From the NCBI GenBank assembly GCA_910588815.1, contig CAJUQY010000055.1:1-15496 (forward strand): a DNA stretch of 15,496 nucleotides. The letters run 5' to 3'. The notes beneath the pieces are model-generated. The model was not told the DNA's origin and ran no database searches. It saw nothing but the letters and a program-made list of their open reading frames with translations. Of this stretch, positions 1-7,726 are shown piece by piece. Both the position numbers and the translations under genes were made by a program. Each line of letters starts with the position of its first letter. The first letter of the stretch is position 1. This DNA is from an uncultured Lachnospiraceae bacterium (lineage in GTDB: Bacteria; Bacillota; Clostridia; Lachnospirales; Lachnospiraceae).

Positions 1-83
1 CGTCTGGACAGCGCGCGCTGTTTCTTTTCCAGAAAATCCAGTTTTGCTCCTTTCCTGCGATCTCTTAAACCCGCCGGTTCCAC
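1..83 (-). CDS. Possible 5' part of the next operon gene, cut by window edge
   Basis: A minus-strand frame stays open from about position 83 to the left edge and reads as a helical, charged peptide (LDFLEKKQRALSR). No ATG is visible. A GTG at 83 overlaps the end of the preceding gene, and a CTG codon near 36 lies just after AAAGGAG, so the start is unresolved. The product cannot be identified from so few residues. It would be the next cistron after the Lar-like gene. A perfect 14-bp palindrome (ACAGCGCGCGCTGT, 8-21) lies inside this frame. Confidence 0.25.
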   Translation of the reverse strand, partial: MEPAGLRDRRKGAKLDFLEKKQRALSR

Positions 84-598
84 AACTCCATGGCATCTTC
101 AGAGCTTGAGAAATATGTCCCGTTGATCGATGCCGTGTTCATATGACAGCTTTCGCACCAAACGACGAATCCCTCGTCTCCGCCGAGCCTCAACTCCTGG
201 AGGACCATGATCTCCGCCTTTCCGCCGCAGAACGGGCACGGCTTTAATCTTACGTCCTGACTCTCGATCCTGTCCGCCGGCGATGTCCGCAGATACCCTA
301 AATCCCAGTCGCCGTTATTGATGACGCTCATCGGGATCCAGAATTGGTGGCGCAGCCCCCAGTCTATGACGATTCCGCCGCCATTCTCAAACGTCCTGGC
401 TGAAAGCTTTTCCCTGCTCAATCCGCATTTCTCCACTTCCTCGAAGAACTGCTCCACGGAAATGTCTTGGCTTATCCCCTGCCACTCGTACCAGTACGAT
501 GCGTGGGCATCGTCTGCGACATCCCTGAAGCATATCACCTCCGGGCTGTCATACGCATGATGACAGGCCCCGTTAACTCCATCTACCCTAAAGCCCAT
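65..598 (-). CDS. Phage protein with C-terminal Lar-like zinc ribbon
   Basis: The 177-aa product ends in a zinc-ribbon module of the Lar (restriction alleviation) type: LKPCPFCGGKAEI, then a second CxxC (C121/C124 and C148/C151), and the usual A-x-x-x-W-N-R-R end. Stand-alone Lar-like proteins are only about 60-80 aa, so residues 1-115 are an extra N-terminal part that I do not recognise; it is rich in aromatic and acidic residues. Lar proteins of E. coli Rac modulate type I restriction, but Lar-like ribbons are common in phages and most are untested, so the function is inferred weakly. The start follows AGGAGG at a 7-nt spacing. The gene overlaps the end of the upstream Cys-rich gene by 16 nt and belongs to the same operon. 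Confidence 0.8.
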   Translation of the reverse strand: MGFRVDGVNGACHHAYDSPEVICFRDVADDAHASYWYEWQGISQDISVEQFFEEVEKCGLSREKLSARTFENGGGIVIDWGLRHQFWIPMSVINNGDWDLGYLRTSPADRIESQDVRLKPCPFCGGKAEIMVLQELRLGGDEGFVVWCESCHMNTASINGTYFSSSEDAMELWNRRV

Positions 599-780
599 CT
601 ATCGTCCTCCTCTCGTTTCCTTCCCCGGCCCTTGATCCACCCGCACCGGATGTTGCAGTCCTCCAAGCACTCCGCGCAGCACCGGTACGGTTCCGGGCAG
701 TAAGTCGCTGTCCCGCAGTGGCCGCTCCTGCTCTTTCCTGTGACGCAGGGCTGGAACCCGCTGAAAGTCTCCTTCGCCAT
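583..780 (-). CDS. Small Cys-rich phage protein
   Basis: This 65-aa protein has a dense cysteine core (GHCGTATYC, then RCCAEC, then DCNIRCGW), a pattern I associate with short unnamed proteins in Firmicutes phages. The cysteines suggest metal binding, but no enzymatic motif is visible. The start ATG at 780 has an excellent ribosome binding site (AAGGAGGTGA, 8-nt spacing). It ends in a basic tail and overlaps the Lar-like gene by 16 nt. It lies in a different frame inside the 3' part of the gene at 599-1009, whose reading there looks non-native, so this frame is the more credible one for 599-780. Confidence 0.7.
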   Translation of the reverse strand: MAKETFSGFQPCVTGKSRSGHCGTATYCPEPYRCCAECLEDCNIRCGWIKGRGRKREEDDRWALG

Positions 781-1009
781 CCCCTGTCACCTCCTTCCGC
801 AGCCGTTCGTAATCTCTCGCAAACCTGCCTTTTTCCAAGCTGGACATCAAGGCCAGGGCCTGCGTCAGACCGTCCACGTATCCCGCCAAGCCGGCGCTTT
901 GTACCGGGCTCCCCGGCTTCGCCAGCCTTTCTCTGGCCCGGCTGACCTTTTCGGCCATCATCCCTGCCCAGACATCGACCAGTTCCTCGTTGATCTGCCT
1001 CTTCTTCAT
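599..1009 (-). CDS. Phage hypothetical protein, C-terminus probably read out of frame
   Basis: The start at 1009 follows GGGGAGG at an 8-nt spacing. Residues 1 to about 75 look like a genuine, mostly helical small phage protein. After that the frame becomes Arg/Pro/Gly-rich with no natural pattern, exactly where the well-supported Cys-rich gene begins in another frame (780 downward). A 180-nt overlap of two unrelated reading frames is unusual in this compact operon. The likeliest explanation is that the native stop near 785-795 was lost by a small frameshift, so that the C-terminal 60 residues are an artefact or a recent extension. No known domain is recognised. Confidence 0.6.
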   Translation of the reverse strand: MKKRQINEELVDVWAGMMAEKVSRARERLAKPGSPVQSAGLAGYVDGLTQALALMSSLEKGRFARDYERLRKEVTGDGEGDFQRVPALRHRKEQERPLRDSDLLPGTVPVLRGVLGGLQHPVRVDQGPGKETRGGR

Positions 1010-1024
1010 GCCCCGCTCCTCCCC

Positions 1025-1234
1025 TCACACAATTCCGTGCTTCCACACGTCGTTCATGCATTTCGTGTGGAAGAAAATCTCGGTTCCCCGCTTCGTCTTC
1101 ACGTATTCCACGCCGTACAGGTCGCTGATGGACCGAAGCTCCGCCCCGCAGCCATGGCAGCGGACCCTGCAGACGGGCCGTTTCCTCCGGGTCGGTTCTC
1201 CGGCCGCCCGGACCCTCGCTGCTATGTCGATCAT
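1025..1234 (-). CDS. Small zinc-finger-like phage protein
   Basis: The product is 69 aa from ATG at 1234, or 70 aa from GTG at 1237, which directly abuts the stop of the SNF2 gene. The ribosome binding site GAGGAGG lies at the end of the SNF2 gene and its spacing favours the ATG. A possible zinc site is formed by C-x3-C-x2-C (CRVRCHGC) in the N-terminal half and H-x2-C (HTKC) near the end. The N-terminus is basic. It could be a nucleic-acid-binding accessory factor, but there is no specific match. It is probably translated by coupling to the upstream cistron. Confidence 0.7.
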   Translation of the reverse strand: MIDIAARVRAAGEPTRRKRPVCRVRCHGCGAELRSISDLYGVEYVKTKRGTEIFFHTKCMNDVWKHGIV

Positions 1235-1237
1235 CAC

Positions 1238-2630
1238 CTATCCCTCCTCCCGGATCATCTGGATCCTCGCCTTCAAGCTCTGCATCACCCACTCCTGCAC
1301 GTTTTCCTTCCGCGACAGGGCCGCCATCACGTCCTCGTCCCGGGTGCCGGCGCAGACCAGGTGGTGGATGATGACCTTCTCCGTCTGCCCCTGCCGGTGG
1401 AGCCGCTTGTTCGCCTGGGTATAAAGCTCATAGTTCCAGGTCAGGCCGAACCAGACGATGTGGTTCCCGCCCTGCTGCAGGTTCAGGCCGTAGGCGCTGC
1501 TGGCCGGATGGGCCAGGAGGACGTCGATCCGCCCGGAATTCCAGTCGTCCTCGTCCGCCGGCTTCCTGAGTTCCCTCACCCGGAACTTCCGGCCCTCCAG
1601 CACCTTCAGGATCCGGTCCCGGTCATGGCGGAAGCTGTAGAACACCAGGACCGGCTTCCCCGCCAGGGATTCCAATAACTCCAGGAACGCTTCCAGCTTG
1701 CAGCCGTGGATCTCATGCACGCCCCTGTCCTCGTCGTACAGGGCCCCGTTCGCCAGCTGCAGGAGCTTGTTGCTCAGGGCCGCCGCGCTGGCCACGTCGA
1801 TCTCCTTCCCCTCCTCTGGCAGCTCCAGCACCATCTTCCGCTCCAGTTCCCGGTAGGCGGCACGGGCTTTTGTATCCAGCTCCACCGGCACCTCGTGGTA
1901 AGTGAGGTCCGGGAGCTGCAGGTAGTCCTCCGCCTTCATGCTGACGCAGATGTCGGAGATCCGCTCCAGGATGGCTTCCTCCGTCCCCGGCTTAGCCTCA
2001 TAGCTGTAGACCATCCCATCCGCCCCGCGCCTTCCCGGCTGGAAGTACCGTTCCCGGAAGTGGGTGTACCGCCTCCCCAGCCGTTCGCCACTGTCCAGGA
2101 GATAAACCTGGGCCCACAAATCGTCCAGGCCGTTGGGGGACGGCGTCCCGGTCAGCTCCACCAACCGCTCGATATGGGGGCCCATTCCAGCCAGGGCCTT
2201 GAACCGCTTCGCGCTGTGGCTCCTGAAGCTGCTGGACTCGTCGATGACCACCATGTCGAAGGGCCAGCTGTTCCGGTAATAGTCTGCCAGCCATACCACG
2301 TTCTCCCGGTTGGTCACGTAGATATCCGCCGGCGTGTTCAGAGCCCGGATCCGCTTCGCCTGGCTGCCCAGGACCGGGGAGACCCGCAGGATCCTGGTGT
2401 GGTCCCATTTCTCCTTTTCCCGCATCCAGGTCCCTTCCGCCACCTTCTTCGGTGCGATCACCAGGACCCGCTGCACCTCGAACCGGTCATACTTAAGTTC
2501 CCGGATGGCCGTCAGGGTTGTGACTGTCTTGCCGAGTCCTTCAACCCATGTCCAGAAAAAGCCCCAGTTTTTTGATCTCGATGATCTTGTTGATACAGTG
2601 CTCCTGGTAAGCGTGTGGTCTGAACATCAT
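1238..2630 (-). pseudogene. SNF2-family DNA helicase, frameshifted in the Walker A region
   Basis: The body is a phage-type SNF2/SF2 ATPase of about 460 aa when reconstructed. Motif Ia is VLVIAPKKV, the DEAD-box equivalent is VVIDESSSF, motif III is LTGTPSPNGL, the C-terminal RecA-like lobe carries VLVFYSFRHD, and motif V/VI appears as HPASSAYGLNLQQGG and NKRLHRQGQ. The natural start is ATG at 2630, preceded by GGGGAGGTGG. That frame gives MMFRPHAYQEHC and continues to GLFLDMG, then hits TGA at 2541-2543. The expected continuation GLGKTVTTLTAI is present but in another frame, because seven extra nucleotides lie at about 2537-2543. The downstream frame has no ATG, GTG or TTG before GTG at 2476, and a protein from there would lack Walker A. 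So either the helicase is dead, or it needs frameshifting. It follows VRR-NUC after 31 bp, the usual neighbour pair in such phages. Confidence 0.85.
2537..2543 (-). other. 7-nt insertion disrupting the helicase Walker A motif
   Basis: On the coding strand the sequence reads GACATGGG, then TTGAAGG, then ACTCGGCAAGACA. Removing the seven bases restores DMG-LGKT in one frame. Alternative placements one base either way are equivalent. The extra bases create the in-frame TGA. No flanking duplication of the seven bases is visible, so a simple tandem slip does not explain it. Confidence 0.8.
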
Positions 2631-2661
2631 GCGGCACCACCTCCCCTCTCTTTCCGCCGGC

Positions 2662-3000
2662 TCACAGATCGTACCTGCAGTCCAGCGCCTTGCTGGTCTC
2701 TTCAAAGCGAGGATCCTGGAAGGTCCGGCTCAGCCCCTGAAAAAACTCGCTTAAACCTTCAATTCCTCTCACGACCCGGACAAGCTGTCCCAGCTCCTCC
2801 AGGCGCCGGATCTGAACCTCCTGAAGGCTGGTCAGCTTCCCGGTCTCGGACTTCAGCTCCACGAACACCGGCGCCCGGCCCGGCAGGACCACGATCCGGT
2901 CCGGGACCCCGTCATTCCCCGGGCTCACCCACTTATAGGCGCGCCCGCCAAGCTTCCTCACCTCGTCGACGAGGATCCTCTCAATGTCTCTCTCCCTCAT
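2662..3000 (-). CDS. VRR-NUC domain nuclease
   Basis: The 112-aa protein is a minimal virus-type replication-repair nuclease (VRR-NUC) of the PD-(D/E)XK fold. The core is visible in order: SPGNDGVPDRIVV with catalytic-type D34, then VFVELK with E48 and K50, then Q60 in the SLQEVQIRRLEELG helix. This length is typical of phage stand-alone copies. ATG at 3000 is preferred because GGAGG then sits 8 nt upstream; ATG at 3006 would be only 2 nt from it. A longer in-frame extension to 3048 has no good ribosome binding site. It lies directly upstream of the SNF2 helicase, a recurrent pairing that suggests joint processing of branched or flap DNA during phage replication or recombination. Confidence 0.9.
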   Translation of the reverse strand: MRERDIERILVDEVRKLGGRAYKWVSPGNDGVPDRIVVLPGRAPVFVELKSETGKLTSLQEVQIRRLEELGQLVRVVRGIEGLSEFFQGLSRTFQDPRFEETSKALDCRYDL

Positions 3001-3274
3001 GCGCATTTCCTCCTTCCGCCTCCCGGATGCCGTCCCCCGCGCGTACACGCGTATTAGAGCCCCCAGATTAAGGCGTTTAAGGTATTTAAAGACGGTATAT
3101 TTTTCTTATTATTCTTTATTTTTTCTTTTTATAGTAGTTATGGCAACATAAGTAACATATATAAAAAAGTATTGTATTTCCTTGGTTTTTCCGTTGCTTT
3201 TTCCAGTCAACAGCCCGGTTACACCGGAAACCGTTGCCGTTCCTACGTTTCCATTGCATTTCCATCCGGAAAAT
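3001..3274 (-). other. AT-rich intergenic gap inside the replication operon
   Basis: This 274-bp stretch separates the primase-helicase gene from VRR-NUC in an otherwise tightly packed, GC-rich operon. About 3070-3185 is strongly AT-rich. On the transcribed strand it has an A/G-rich run, then CCTTAAACGCCTTAA, a short tandem repeat. I see no convincing gene. A weak promoter candidate (TTACTT, 16 nt, TATAAA) could drive VRR-NUC and the genes below it, but it is poor. No strong terminator hairpin is visible. An unwinding element or origin is possible but unproven. Confidence 0.4.
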
Positions 3275-5695
3275 CTACGTCCGGCAACGCTCGAAGCCCG
3301 CCAGGATCCCGTACGGGCCGTACCTCCGTTTGGATCTGTTCCGCTTCCAGCCCTTGATCCCCGACAGGATCCCGTTGATCTCCACACTGTCCTTCCTGGC
3401 CATGAACTTCAGGTCGCTCCCCAGACATTCCACCCAGACCTCCGCCGCGCACACCTTTTCCCGGGGCGTCAGCTCCCCGTCCGGGAGTTTCAGGTTCCCG
3501 CCCCAGTACATCCGCCTCTTCATGATGTCCATGGAGTCCCAGCCCTTCGGCACCGGCTTTTCCAGGAAATCCCGGATGACGCCCTCCTTCATGGATCCCT
3601 CCTTATGCCGCTCCTGGGCCTCTTTCGCCATGGCTTCCAGGTTCCCGTCCATGTACAGGGGTTCTCCGAAACACCAGTACAGATAAGCTTCTGCCCAGAT
3701 CTGGTCCACCTCTCCCGGGAGGTCCGCCCACACGGACTTCCCCGCCGGGCGCACACCGACGTCCACCGGCCAGAACCGGCGTTCCCCAGTCGCGTCCTTT
3801 AAGAACTCCTGCTCATTGCTGGTGCCGAAGAACACGCAGCGCCGCACGTACCGGTCCGCGTATTTTCCATAAGATGCTCGGTAGATATCATCCGTCTTTC
3901 CCAAAAACTGCTTGACCGTGTTGTTCTCCTGCTTTGTCATGGCCGCCAGCTCCCCGACCTCGTTAATCCAGGTCCCCTGGATCAGCTCCGCGGCCTCCTT
4001 GCCCGCGAACGTAGCCAGGGAATCCGAGAACCACCACTTCCCCAGGAGCCTTAAGAAGGTGCTCTTCCCGATCCCCTGTGGCCCTGTGAAGATCGGCATG
4101 TAATCGTATTTGACGCCGCCGGAGGAACCGACGGCCCTGGCCACCGCGCCGCACAGGGATTTCCGCATGACCGCCCTGGTATAAGGGGTATTCTCCGCCC
4201 CCAGGTAATCTGAAAGCAGGGTATCCACCCGGTGGACTCCGTCCCAGGAAAGCCCTCTCAGATAATCCCCCACCTCGTTGACCCGGTTCCTGTCGCTGAC
4301 GAGCTGGAGGGCATCATCGATGTTCGTCCTTCCGGTGATCCCGTAGAAAAGCTCCAGGTATTGATAGACCCCGGAATCGTCCACATCCCTCCAGCGCCTC
4401 TTCTCTGCCCCAGGGTTCCACGGGAGCCTTCCCATAGCCACGCGGCAGCCGAAGAAATCATCGGTAGCGATCCTCCCCTTTAAGAGCGGGTCGTTCTCCA
4501 ACACAATCGCAGCGTTGTTGATGGTCTTCTGGAGCCTCCCGTTCCCGTCCCTGGACAGCTGGCCAATCCAGTCCGTATTCTCTTCTTCTGGGTCCGTAGC
4601 GGGATTTCCCGCCATGGGGGACTGGAAGGCCGCCCTTGCCGCTTCCAGGCGTTCTTTCGTCATCCGGGCAGCCACCTCCGGATCCTCGGCCGCCAGACGG
4701 CCCATGGCCGTGTAAGATGGCATCCGCCCCGGCGGCGTCCCCTCCTTCGCCTCCAGGTCCAGGTCCCCGAACTTATGGAGCCGGACCAGATCAAAGGCAT
4801 TCACCAGGAGCCCGGAACAGGGATCCGTCGCGTGGTGGGAATAGAGGAACAGGTCCCCGTCGTAGACCACAGCCCCTCCCGTGGTGGAACCCCCTGTATA
4901 GGTATACCGACCATCCACGGCCGTGGGCTCGTAGACTCCCGGCAGGAACCGCTCCATGGCCTGGGTGATGCTGTAGGTCCGGCAGAAGGCGCCGACGGTA
5001 TTCTGTTTTTTCCTCGGGTCCTCCTGCTTCGTCAGGCGCCGCTGCGAGACAGCCCCCTCTCCCGGCGTCCTGGGCCACTGCCCGATATCCCGCCAGTCCC
5101 CGTAGAGCCCCAGGAGCCCGTCCACACTGCAGAAGCCCCCGTCCCACACCTCGTATGTATACTGCCCGTCCGCGCAGCAGCTCGCCCAGTACATGAGCCT
5201 GGATGCCTCGAAGGTGGTGGGGTCGCAGAATTCCATCCCGAGAAAGGACGCCAGCTTCCTGGCCGCCGGCTCATATTCGTCCGCGGCCGCCGTCCGGTCC
5301 AGGGGCACCACCACCCGAAGCCTCGGCGCATAGCCCGCATGTTTCCTGGTGCTGTAGACCATGGCCGCGCAGCCAAGGCCGGACACCCGCTTTAAAATGT
5401 CCTCCGTCTGCCCGGCAGGGATCGTGTCCAGGTCCAGGGTGATGAGATCCCTGCCGGATACATAAGCAGCCTTCCGCCGGCCATGGAGGAAGGTGCCGCC
5501 GACGAACCCGCCGACATCCTTTAACTCATCCTGCTTTGGCTTCGGCAGCTTCAGGTATTCCCCCAGGGTCTCCGTCCCCCGGACCGGTGTCCGGAACTTC
5601 TCCACAAACTCCGACCAGAGGATGTTGCTCTCCGGCCAGTGGACGGCCTTCCGGCTCCCCGCCGTGCTGATCCGCAGCAGCCTGTTATTCTGCAT
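3275..5695 (-). CDS. VapE/VirE-family primase-helicase
   Basis: This 806-aa protein would prime and unwind phage DNA at replication initiation. The N-terminal third looks like an archaeo-eukaryotic-type primase: LITLDLDTIP gives the metal-binding pair D88 and D90, and STRKHAGYAPRLRVVVPL carries the later His/Arg motif. The C-terminal half is a VirE-family ATPase with Walker A GPQGIGKST (538-546), a Walker B-like WINEVGEL (576-583), and the GERRFWPV arginine-finger region (637-644). Full length is usual for this fusion in clostridial phages. The start at 5695 follows AAAGGGGGGG at about 8 nt. It lies 17 bp after the DNA polymerase stop, so the two are co-transcribed. Confidence 0.92.
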   Translation of the reverse strand: MQNNRLLRISTAGSRKAVHWPESNILWSEFVEKFRTPVRGTETLGEYLKLPKPKQDELKDVGGFVGGTFLHGRRKAAYVSGRDLITLDLDTIPAGQTEDILKRVSGLGCAAMVYSTRKHAGYAPRLRVVVPLDRTAAADEYEPAARKLASFLGMEFCDPTTFEASRLMYWASCCADGQYTYEVWDGGFCSVDGLLGLYGDWRDIGQWPRTPGEGAVSQRRLTKQEDPRKKQNTVGAFCRTYSITQAMERFLPGVYEPTAVDGRYTYTGGSTTGGAVVYDGDLFLYSHHATDPCSGLLVNAFDLVRLHKFGDLDLEAKEGTPPGRMPSYTAMGRLAAEDPEVAARMTKERLEAARAAFQSPMAGNPATDPEEENTDWIGQLSRDGNGRLQKTINNAAIVLENDPLLKGRIATDDFFGCRVAMGRLPWNPGAEKRRWRDVDDSGVYQYLELFYGITGRTNIDDALQLVSDRNRVNEVGDYLRGLSWDGVHRVDTLLSDYLGAENTPYTRAVMRKSLCGAVARAVGSSGGVKYDYMPIFTGPQGIGKSTFLRLLGKWWFSDSLATFAGKEAAELIQGTWINEVGELAAMTKQENNTVKQFLGKTDDIYRASYGKYADRYVRRCVFFGTSNEQEFLKDATGERRFWPVDVGVRPAGKSVWADLPGEVDQIWAEAYLYWCFGEPLYMDGNLEAMAKEAQERHKEGSMKEGVIRDFLEKPVPKGWDSMDIMKRRMYWGGNLKLPDGELTPREKVCAAEVWVECLGSDLKFMARKDSVEINGILSGIKGWKRNRSKRRYGPYGILAGFERCRT

Positions 5696-5712
5696 GTCGT
5701 CGCCCCCCCTTT

Positions 5713-7686
5713 CTAATCCTTTTTATAGTACGGGCCCTCAAAGCCCGCCCCCTTTAAGATGAGCCCCGGCGCCCAGGGAATCGGCTCCGCCATCAAAGTG
5801 CAGACCTCTTCCACGGTCACGTCCATGGGGGCATCGATGATGATCTCGTCGTGGACATGGGACACCACCTGGTATCCCGCCCGCTCCGCCCGTCTCAGCA
5901 CCTCCGCCAGGCAGTCCCTGGCGATAGCCTGCACAAGGTTCTCCACCAGCTTGCCGCCGTAGGTGGAGACCACCTCCCACTTCTTCGTCTGCTGGCCTAC
6001 CGCATGGTAATGGAGTGCCTGCCGGCCAAACTGGTTCTCCGCAAGGAACGGCTTCGGGTAGAAGAGCTTCCTTCCGGAGGGCAGCCGCACCGTGAGGAAC
6101 GACTGGCCATAAGCCAGATCCCCCTCCAGGGCGAACACAAGGCCTTGGATCGCCTGGGGCGCCGCTGTCTGCACGGCCGTAAGGGCCGCCTCCTCGGCCG
6201 CGTACCACAGGTCCCGGATCCGCGGGTTCGCCGCCCTCCACCGCTGCACGATATCCGGAAGCTCTTCCTCGGAAAGCCCCATGGACAGGGCCCCCATGGC
6301 AATAAGCGCATTCGGCCCTCCCTGGTAGCCCAGGGCAAGGGTGGCCACCTTCCCCTTCTGCCGGAGCTCGTACTCCGGGTTCCCCTTCACAATCCGTTCT
6401 ACCGGCACGTGGAACATCTGGGCCGCCGTGGCCTCATAAATCTTCCCGTGGGTCGCGAACACCTCGTTCACCCACTGCTCCCCGGCCAGCCAGGCGATCA
6501 CCCGCGCTTCGATGGCGGAAAAATCCGCCACCACAAACTTCCGCCCCTCCGACGGAATAAAGGCTGTCCGGATCAGCTGGGAGAGCGTGTCGGACACGTT
6601 CCCGTAGATCATCCGGAGCCCGGCGTAGTCCTTCCGCTTTACCAGCCGCCTGGCCCCGTCCAGGGTGCCCAGATGGTTCCGCGGGAGGTTGTGGATCTGC
6701 ACCAGCCTTCCGGCCCAGCGTCCGGTCCGGTTTGCTCCGTAGTACTGGATGAGGCCATGCACCCGGTCCCCCGGATCCCTGGCCGCTTCCATGGCGGCGT
6801 ACTTTGTGACGGAGGTCTTCCCCAGCTGCTGCCTGAGCTCCAGCGCCCGCCGGGCTGACAGCTCCAGATCCTCCCGAGCCAGGACTTCCTCCACGGTCTC
6901 TTTCCGCAGGTTGTCCATCCGGGCCCCCCTTTGGTTCAGCCAGGGGAGGAGCTGCGCCCCGCTGTTGGGGTTGGCCAGCCCCGTCAGCCGCACCGCTTCA
7001 TCCAGGAGCTTCCCCCGGCTGATGGCGTCGATAGACAGGGCCCCGTCGATCAGTTCCCGGTCCACCCGGACGCCCAGGGCGTTCATCCGCACGTCCATCT
7101 GCCAGAGGCGCTCTTCCTCCTCCGGCATGGGGAACCGTTCCAGGCGCTCGAGGATCCCGTGCTCTGCCACAACGTCCTGCCTGCAATATTCCTTAAAGAG
7201 CTCCCATTTCTCCGGCGCATGTTTCGGCAGGTTCCACTTCCGGCCCCCGTTTGTCTTCGTCGGCGTACAGGGCACGCAGAAATACCGGATCAGCGCCTTC
7301 CCGACGGAGAGCTTCCTGGCGTCCTGTGGGAGCCCCACCGCCTGGCCGGCAGCCTCCAGCCCGGCCGGATAGCCACAGTAGAGGCCGTGGGCCATGGTAC
7401 AGTGCCACTGCTCCACAGGGGTCTTATATCCCGCCCGGTTCAGGCAGAACCACTCGAAGGACGCGTTGTAGGCGTGCTTCACCACAGCCGGGTCCCGGAG
7501 GGCATCCCGAAGGTCCATGGAGAATGGTTCCCCGCAGGCGAGATCGACAATCCCCACCTCCCCGCCGTCCCACTGATAGGCGAAGAGCAGGACGCCAAAC
7601 TCCGGCGACTGGGCGTAACGGTAAGCCCCGGCTTTCCCGATGTCGATGTCCGAGCGGGTCTCAATGTCGATAGAGAGATGATTCAT
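5713..7686 (-). CDS. Phage family A DNA polymerase (PolI-type) with 3'-5' exonuclease
   Basis: The 657-aa replicative polymerase has the exonuclease domain first: SIDIETRSD with D7 and E9 as Exo I, YNASFEWF near 73-80 as Exo II (E78 replaces the usual D), and YCRQD (167-171) as Exo III. The polymerase motifs follow: motif A VVADFSAIEARVIAWL with D388, motif B RQKGKVATLALGYQGG with R442, K446 and Y454, and motif C HVHDEIIIDAP with D613 and E614. No 5'-3' exonuclease domain is present, as expected for phage forms. The start ATG follows AGGAGG at a 5-nt spacing. It lies 40 bp after DUF2815 and just ahead of the primase-helicase, so it is the core of the replisome module. Confidence 0.96.
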   Translation of the reverse strand: MNHLSIDIETRSDIDIGKAGAYRYAQSPEFGVLLFAYQWDGGEVGIVDLACGEPFSMDLRDALRDPAVVKHAYNASFEWFCLNRAGYKTPVEQWHCTMAHGLYCGYPAGLEAAGQAVGLPQDARKLSVGKALIRYFCVPCTPTKTNGGRKWNLPKHAPEKWELFKEYCRQDVVAEHGILERLERFPMPEEEERLWQMDVRMNALGVRVDRELIDGALSIDAISRGKLLDEAVRLTGLANPNSGAQLLPWLNQRGARMDNLRKETVEEVLAREDLELSARRALELRQQLGKTSVTKYAAMEAARDPGDRVHGLIQYYGANRTGRWAGRLVQIHNLPRNHLGTLDGARRLVKRKDYAGLRMIYGNVSDTLSQLIRTAFIPSEGRKFVVADFSAIEARVIAWLAGEQWVNEVFATHGKIYEATAAQMFHVPVERIVKGNPEYELRQKGKVATLALGYQGGPNALIAMGALSMGLSEEELPDIVQRWRAANPRIRDLWYAAEEAALTAVQTAAPQAIQGLVFALEGDLAYGQSFLTVRLPSGRKLFYPKPFLAENQFGRQALHYHAVGQQTKKWEVVSTYGGKLVENLVQAIARDCLAEVLRRAERAGYQVVSHVHDEIIIDAPMDVTVEEVCTLMAEPIPWAPGLILKGAGFEGPYYKKD

Positions 7687-7726
7687 AACAGCCTCCTGCC
7701 TCTTCCTTTAACGACTCGGATCCCTT

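Noticed and set aside
8..21. Perfect 14-bp palindrome ACAGCGCGCGCTGT
   Set aside because: It lies within a probable coding frame at the window edge, and a GC-alternating palindrome of this length carries little weight alone.
588..1292. 234-aa minus-strand open frame
   Set aside because: It covers three better-supported small genes in other frames, has Gly/Arg-rich composition and no ribosome binding site.
740..2575. Long plus-strand open frames (740-1678 and 1706-2575)
   Set aside because: They mirror the SNF2 and neighbouring genes on the other strand, are rich in Pro, His, Leu and Arg, have no ribosome binding sites, and oppose the operon direction.
5851..6858. 335-aa plus-strand open frame opposite the polymerase
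   Set aside because: It is a shadow of the DNA polymerase coding sequence, which has all its motifs intact.
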